Positions 58,260 through 64,000 of a stretch of DNA of 64,000 nt are shown here, piece after piece. This DNA comes from Motacilla alba alba (Eukaryota > Chordata > Aves > Passeriformes > Motacillidae): the NCBI RefSeq assembly GCF_015832195.1, contig NC_052028.1:12888894-12952893 (forward strand). Direction: 5' to 3'. Position 1 is the stretch's first letter. Each line of letters starts with the position of its first letter. Made by a program: the position numbers and the translations under genes. The notes under the pieces were generated by a model. The model saw only the letters and a program-made list of their open reading frames with translations. It was not told where the DNA came from and ran no database searches.

Positions 58260-61130
58260 GCTGGAACCAGCCCCAAAATCATCGCCCTAGGCTGGCATGG
58301 GTGCCCTGAGTCTCACTTAAAACAGAGCTGTTCCCTCTTCGGATTGCGATGGAAATCAGTGGAAGGAAGCTCCACCTGCCATATGGGGAATTTCTATTTC
58401 TGTTAAATTACCTGTCATAGACACATAATCAGAGATGACAGAAAAACCCAGTCCATGAGCTCTGTCTGGCAGCCCAGGTGAGCCACGTGCATGGAGAGCG
58501 GGTCCAGTTGCTCCCTGGCTGACCTCTCTTCTTGAAAGAAGTTTTGCATGGAGTCAGGAGTGATGCTCCTACCCTAAAACCTCTTCTTTCCCACTCAGAT
58601 TCCTTGCTGAGACAAGCACTGATCCCCAAAACCTTGAGGCTGGCTGCTGACCCTGGGGTACAAGCTGCCCCTGTCATTGTCCCATCCTTGATCACCTGGC
58701 TCAGGGCAGGGTTTGGCTGCTGGCTCGCGGTGGCAACTCTCCACTCGTGGGGAGTAGTGGAGAAGAGCTCCCAGATGATTCAGGTCCCTGACAAAAACCA
58801 GTGCCTTTCCCTCTCGAACCACTTTCCACTCCTGAAGCAAATTTACAAGGGCTCTAAAATGTCCTGCTCCAGGGCATCAGCCAACTGCTAATGGCTGGGG
58901 ATTGGGAAAGACATTTCCTCTGCTGAGAAGGATTGCATAAGCGCTTATTAAGGCAGCTCCTGGCGTCTTGGACAAAAGCATCTGGTTTGGGGCACAGCTG
59001 GAGACAAACTGCTGGGTGTGCATGGGCAGAGCTGGACTTGCTGCTTCCAGCCTTTCCCTTAGTGCAGGTTTGGATCCCCTCCTTTGTGCTGGTGGGGAAA
59101 GGGAGGTGGGTCATGACATGAGATGTGTCCTTCTCCCTCTCCCCCTGCTCTCCATTAATCCTGGTGGTGCCACTGTGGGGACTTCTCTTCCCACTCCTTC
59201 CAACTCCAGGAGCTCAGGGACCTTCCCACCCCGGGTACCATGACACCACATGTGCAGGAGGGATTTCCCTGCTCCCTGTTACACCCCATCCCACATTCCT
59301 TGAAAGAGGGGCTTCCCTCCTGTCCCATTGCTGCTGTGCCTGGCACATGGGCTGGCCTGGCTCGGTGGGTGAGCTCCTCTTCTGCACCATGTCTGTGTGA
59401 CATTGCAGGTAAATGGCTTTGTGGTGAGAAAAGGCTGCTGACAGTGGTCCTGATCCCCAAAAAAGGTTGGGATGCTTTTAACAGGGCTCTGCTGTGTCCC
59501 AGGCTCAGTGTGCTGTGCAGCCAGGGCCAGGGAACAGCATCCTGTCCATGTTTCCCAGGGGTGGGACCATGTCCTGGTATCCCTACTTCCCTCCTTCTTC
59601 TTTGTGTGGCTCCACATGGGGTTTTCAATTCATTTTGTCTCTAAGATTGTCAGGGCAATTCCAGTCCTCATCGCACAGTGTCTCACGCCAGGTCTGGCTA
59701 TGCCTTCCCAACTGTGCCAGGGCAGGAAGATGAGGACTATTAGTCGTGCCTTATTATCCTGGTTATACTCAGCTCTCTCAGAATTCCAGGTTTTCTCTCT
59801 GCTCAGGTGCAGGAGTTACTGCTCACTTCCATGGGAGCAGAGGGACTGATTTTCCCCTGGTTCCCCCCACTGCATCCTGAGATGTCTGAGCAGCTGCTGG
59901 GCCAGCCATTACAGCAAGACTCTCAAGATGGGTTTTCCAAGGTTGGATTGAGATGGTTTTAAGAACTAACAAGCATCTGTTAATACTTTTTTTTTGCAAC
60001 AGAAAATTATTTGGGAGTTGAGGGTCTTAAATAATTTTAGTGCTTTTTCCCACCCTCTTTTCCCCTGTTTTATAAATGGGAGGTAGTAGAAGCCTCCCCA
60101 GAGCTCATTATTCCCCTTCCCAAACTGGGATCCAGCACCCAGCATGGCTATGCTGTTGCCTTCATAGGCATGGGGGGAAGTGGGGGGATTTGGGGGCAAA
60201 AAGGCACAGAGACACTGAGTGTGCTTTTGTCAGTATGGCCCATGGTGTCACCAAGGATACTGTACCTCCTTGCATTCAGGCAGTCACAGGATAGGGACAT
60301 GCTGTACAAAGTGAATCCAGACCTCCAAAGAATAACTCTTTTATTGTATATCAATATACACAGTAAATATGTGACTCCTCCTAACACGCTCTGGAGAAAA
60401 AAAACACCAAAAAACTGTCTGAAATGGAGCTTATTGGAAGGAAATAAATTGCTTCATAAAAGTGCTGATCCCTCCCTACTTCTCAAAACTGAAACAAAAT
60501 AGTTTGCTGTGAGCTGAAGACCTTTCTTCCCTTGGCTCCTGGTTTTCCAAGAAGAGCTGGGAACATGAAGGAAAAACAAGCCTTCCCCATTAAAACCCGC
60601 TTAAGTGAAACTCCAGTTTTCTCTTAAACTTTGCTTGGAAACATTTGGAGCAGCTTCATGCAAACCAGTTCTGCTCTTTGAAAGGCCATTAAAATAAAAA
60701 ACACCCAACCCAAAATAGCCATCTCTGCAAGAAGCATCTTGTTTGGACAAAAGTGGTTTGTTTTACACCCTAAATCCAAACACTCCTGGGGAAATGTTGT
60801 GAAATCCGCCAGGCTGGCGGTGCAGTGGCTCCAGGGATGTTTTGTGGGACATGGACAAAGCTGGTGGGTGCTGGCAAGGTGATGGCCACCACCAGCACTT
60901 CAGTGCCAATTATCCCAGCTGCTGGAGTATCCCTGGCTTCAGCACAGTGCATTTTCCATCAGGGTGAAGGCTTGCAGGGTGAGTTCTGGCAGGGAGGGAT
61001 TTTGTACCAGCGTTCAGCCCCACTCTGATCTTGCCCCAGAGCTCCTGTGGCCTCTCTGAAGGGCCCATCATAGGCAGGAGCTGAGAACACTCCCCGTGGG
61101 ACAAACAAAAACCACTTTCCAACACAGTCT
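58260..61130. other. Noncoding DNA upstream of HAND1
   Basis: No gene, repeat end or RNA gene is recognised. Frames of up to 157 codons (for example 59,155-59,628 on the minus strand) have no recognisable domain or splice-supported extension. Confidence 0.7.
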
Positions 61131-61358
61131 TAAAACCCTTAACTTTTTTTTTTTAACATACTCCGTGTTATACCTAGAGCACAAAAAAACCCACAGTAAT
61201 TCCTAAGCCAGCAATACACACACCAGCAATCCTGATGCAGTATTTATACCTATATATAAGAATAAACTTGCATATACAAATCAATATTTTAATATATAAA
61301 AATAAATATAAAGTACAAATATAATTATGATTGTAGTTGTAAACATAAAGAAATATAT

Positions 61359-61381
61359 ATATATATAAAGAAATATATGTA

Positions 61382-61442
<61 letters not shown>
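61359..61442. repeat. AT microsatellite, (AT)26 with (TG) shoulder
   Basis: A pure AT run of 26 units at 61391-61442 is preceded by atgtatgtgtgtgt and a shorter (AT) run at 61353-61366. Two matching open frames of Ile-Tyr repeats here are artefacts of it. Confidence 0.95.
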
Positions 61443-61444
<2 letters not shown>

Positions 61445-64000
61445 TGCTGCTTTTTTTGCTAGTGGCATCAGTCTGTGATTTAGGAAATCACAAATATTTC
61501 TATGCCAGGGTCTTTGGCAGTGAAGTTTTGCCATGCAGCTGCCCCTTCTGTGCAGCAAGCCCAGCCTGGTGAAGCCCTGCCAGGAGCCCAACACCCATGG
61601 AGTTAAGGAGAAGTTGTTCCTCACGGATTTGCCTGAACCTGCCAGTTCCCTGGGGAGCTGGGATCCTCTGGGTGGGCACTCCACCTCACTGAGGCTCTCC
61701 AGGAGGAAGCTGGCCCAGCCTCATCTGCTCGGTGTGATGCTGAAATCATGGGGTGGAGGGTGGTGAGCCCCCAGTGCCCTGTCCTCCCACCCCAAGAGCT
61801 GCTGCCCCACCTTTCCTCTGGAGGGGATGGGGGGAGAAAGGGCTACACCAATGTGAAACTGCAGTTTTAGAGGGTGGTGATTGTTTTCTTGGGCCAAAAG
61901 GACAAGAAACATCATGTCTAAAGATGACAGGCTCGATTTGCTGTGTCATTAACCAGAGCCGAAACTCTAGATGGGCTGGGTCTCCTGTGAGCTGCACGCT
62001 GCTTCCCGTGCTGCTGCTGAGCTCTGATTCTGCCAGATAAAGGCCTTTGTGGGTGCATTTCTCTCGCTCAGACCTTGTTTTAATTCCATGGATGCTATTT
62101 ACGCTGTCTGTGAGAGGAGGAAGTTGTTTCTCCCCCACTCCCACATGTATCTGAATGCGCCCCCTAAAATGCACTGGCTCCCCAGCACGCATGTGCTCCC
62201 CCAGGTGCTTGCAGGGGCTTCAAATAAGCACAAAGCATAACCCTCCTTCTCAGCAGGGAAAAAACCCCTTGTTCCCAACCTTCCACAGCCTTGAGATCTC
62301 ATGGAAATAAGCCCCAAGGTCCAACCCAGGAGTGGTGTGGTGAAAATGGTGTGAGGAGCAAATGGGCAGCAGAATCGGGAAGCCCCGCAAAAAGCCCCAC
62401 AACCACCCATCACTTGGTCCTGGCTGTGGTTACAAACCCCAATCCAGGTTAAAAGCAGCTGCTGAGACCCAAATGTGGTGGATGAGGAGAGCAGCCACCA
62501 GCCAGGGGAGCTGGGCTCAGCATTCCGCCACGCCAGGGGCTCAGCTGGGCTTATGGACACCAGCATCTAAACACAAAGCACTTTTTAAATGAACACGGGT
62601 GGTCAGGGCTCTGAGCAGCCCCTGCCTTTGCAAGCAGAAGCTGGAAGAGAAAAGGCTCACACGGAGGTGGCTGGAAAGGGAGCAGTGGAGCCGAGTGTGC
62701 ATGAGCCGGCTCAGAGCGCAGTAGGAAAAAATACCGCAATAGGCAAAGCATCTCCCGTTTGCCCCTAAGCTCTGGCTCTTCCTGTGCTGATAACAAGCCC
62801 AGTAAATCTCCTTACAGCAATGAGACATTTTTTTCCCCTCTCCTTCCCTTCTCACAGCCTTGTCAGACCGTGCTGGCTTCAGGAGCTGGGGTGGGACCGC
62901 CCTCCTCACCCCTCTGTGGGGAAGTGTTCCGAAGCATGCAGCCCCCCGAGCATCCCAGCAGGTTCCAGAGGTTTCAAGCTCTGCCCTGAGGTGTGGGAAG
63001 GAGCTGGGTGCAGGCAGGAGCTGTCTCCTCTCTAATTGCCCCCGGAGCCCTATGGCTGAGCCACTTGCTGCTATCTCAGGCCATCGCAGCTGGTGCTGGG
63101 CTGAGTCAGGAGAGATGGAGACTGATACTGGCCCTCTGTCCGGCTGACAGGGGTGCAGGGCAAGAGTGGAGGAAGAAAACCTGGGATGTACATGTTCAAA
63201 ATCTCCCTGGCCTTAATGCTTTGGCTGAAATAGGGAGCTTAGGCAGTGAGCAAGCTCCCATCAGCAGTTTGGTGCTCAGCCCTGGGCTGGATGAGCCCCA
63301 GTGACCTGTTAGATGTAGCTCCTGACCTGGGAGAGTTTGAGCCTGCCCAAAACCTGGCAGAAAGAGCATTGCTGCTCTGAAAAAGCAGCTCTAGATATGC
63401 TTGGCAGCAGGATGGGATTTACTCAATTTAGGAGTTGTGGTGGGACACAGGGCCATCATTTCCCATGCAGGAGATGGCCACAGAACTTCCTCCCAATTGC
63501 TAATTTTATGGCTGAGGGCCGGGACCCCTTTCTGGTCCCACCATGCTGCTGTTCCCTCCCCATGGCCAGGACACTGCCTCTGAGTTGCCCCCAGTAAGTT
63601 CCACCATGCCATGGCTCAGCTGCTGCCCTGTTGGGATTTTCCTCCCTCGTGCATCAGCAAACACTGCTCATCCTCCTCTTCCTCTTGTGAATTCCTCATA
63701 AATTTCTCGCTGCCGGCTCCACCAGCACCGTGCTCCCATTAAACCTTGCAGGCTGATTGCATCTGTCAGTGTCACTGTCTGGGGCTGGAATGTGTCACCC
63801 TGCTCCAGAGGAGTCATGTATTCAGCCGTGGCAGAGCATTTCAGGACAAAGCACTGGGTTAGATCACGGTTCTGCTGCTGTGGCAAGCGCTGATCCATCT
63901 CACGGAGCAGGAGGAAAGCACTGCCTCTGGATTCTTTCCTATTTATTTTTCCTAAACAGAGGGCTGAGAAGTGCGAGAGTCACCTACCAACAGGATCCTG
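61443..64000. other. Noncoding DNA at right edge
   Basis: No supportable gene. Frames are short and lack conserved-domain features. In other vertebrates a gene-poor interval separates HAND1 from LARP1, which fits. Nothing repetitive stands out. Confidence 0.65.

Noticed and set aside
61381..61572. Ile-Tyr repeat protein
   Set aside because: Direct translation of the AT microsatellite.
1..64000. CRISPR arrays, bacterial operons, phage or plasmid features
   Set aside because: No regularly spaced repeats. Introns, CR1 and CpG islands show vertebrate nuclear DNA.
1..64000. tRNA, rRNA or known microRNA genes
   Set aside because: I saw no cloverleaf with A/B boxes or rRNA segments, and no hairpin I could match to a known microRNA. 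A structure search could still find small RNAs.

Overview
The window is ordinary vertebrate nuclear DNA from a bird: multi-exon genes with GT-AG introns, CpG-island promoters and a 5'-truncated CR1 LINE at about 40.63-41.17 kb that ends in the avian-type octamer repeat (gattctgt)n. Three protein-coding genes can be read with confidence. They match the conserved block GALNT10 - SAP30L - HAND1 (human 5q33.2). By established synteny this would lie on the avian chromosome 13 equivalent, but that placement is inferred. The species cannot be fixed from the sequence.

Layout. 1-5,932 is GALNT10 intron. 5,933-23,449 (+) holds the last eight coding exons of GALNT10, a Golgi polypeptide GalNAc-transferase; its start lies to the left of the window. 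A long AT-rich 3'UTR with several AATAAA signals follows, perhaps to about 29.0 kb. 29.0-31.9 kb is intergenic. 31.9-33.3 kb is a strong CpG island that starts SAP30L (+). SAP30L has four in-frame coding exons between 32,648 and 38,540 and encodes a complete 178-residue Sin3/HDAC subunit. Its 3'UTR either ends near 38.8 kb or runs through the CR1 to a signal at 43,989. 44-51.9 kb is noncoding. HAND1 (-) is complete: TATA box at 53,817-53,824, coding exon 1 at 53,605-53,099, coding exon 2 at 52,551-52,450, and 3'UTR to about 51.9 kb. Its whole body lies in a CpG-rich domain. 54.3-64 kb is noncoding upstream DNA with satellite-like repeats, an (AT)26 microsatellite and several AT-rich blocks inside GC-rich DNA that look like conserved regulatory elements.

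The genes do not form a pathway. GALNT10 starts mucin-type O-glycosylation in the Golgi, SAP30L is a corepressor subunit, and HAND1 is a bHLH developmental transcription factor. Their shared order matters because it mirrors GALNT7 - SAP30 - HAND2, a probable whole-genome-duplication paralog block. I found no novel system. The most checkable points are a GC-AG intron in GALNT10, a NAGNAG acceptor in HAND1, a weak donor on a skippable SAP30L exon, a G-quadruplex-prone tract in the HAND1 leader, and candidate HAND1 enhancers.
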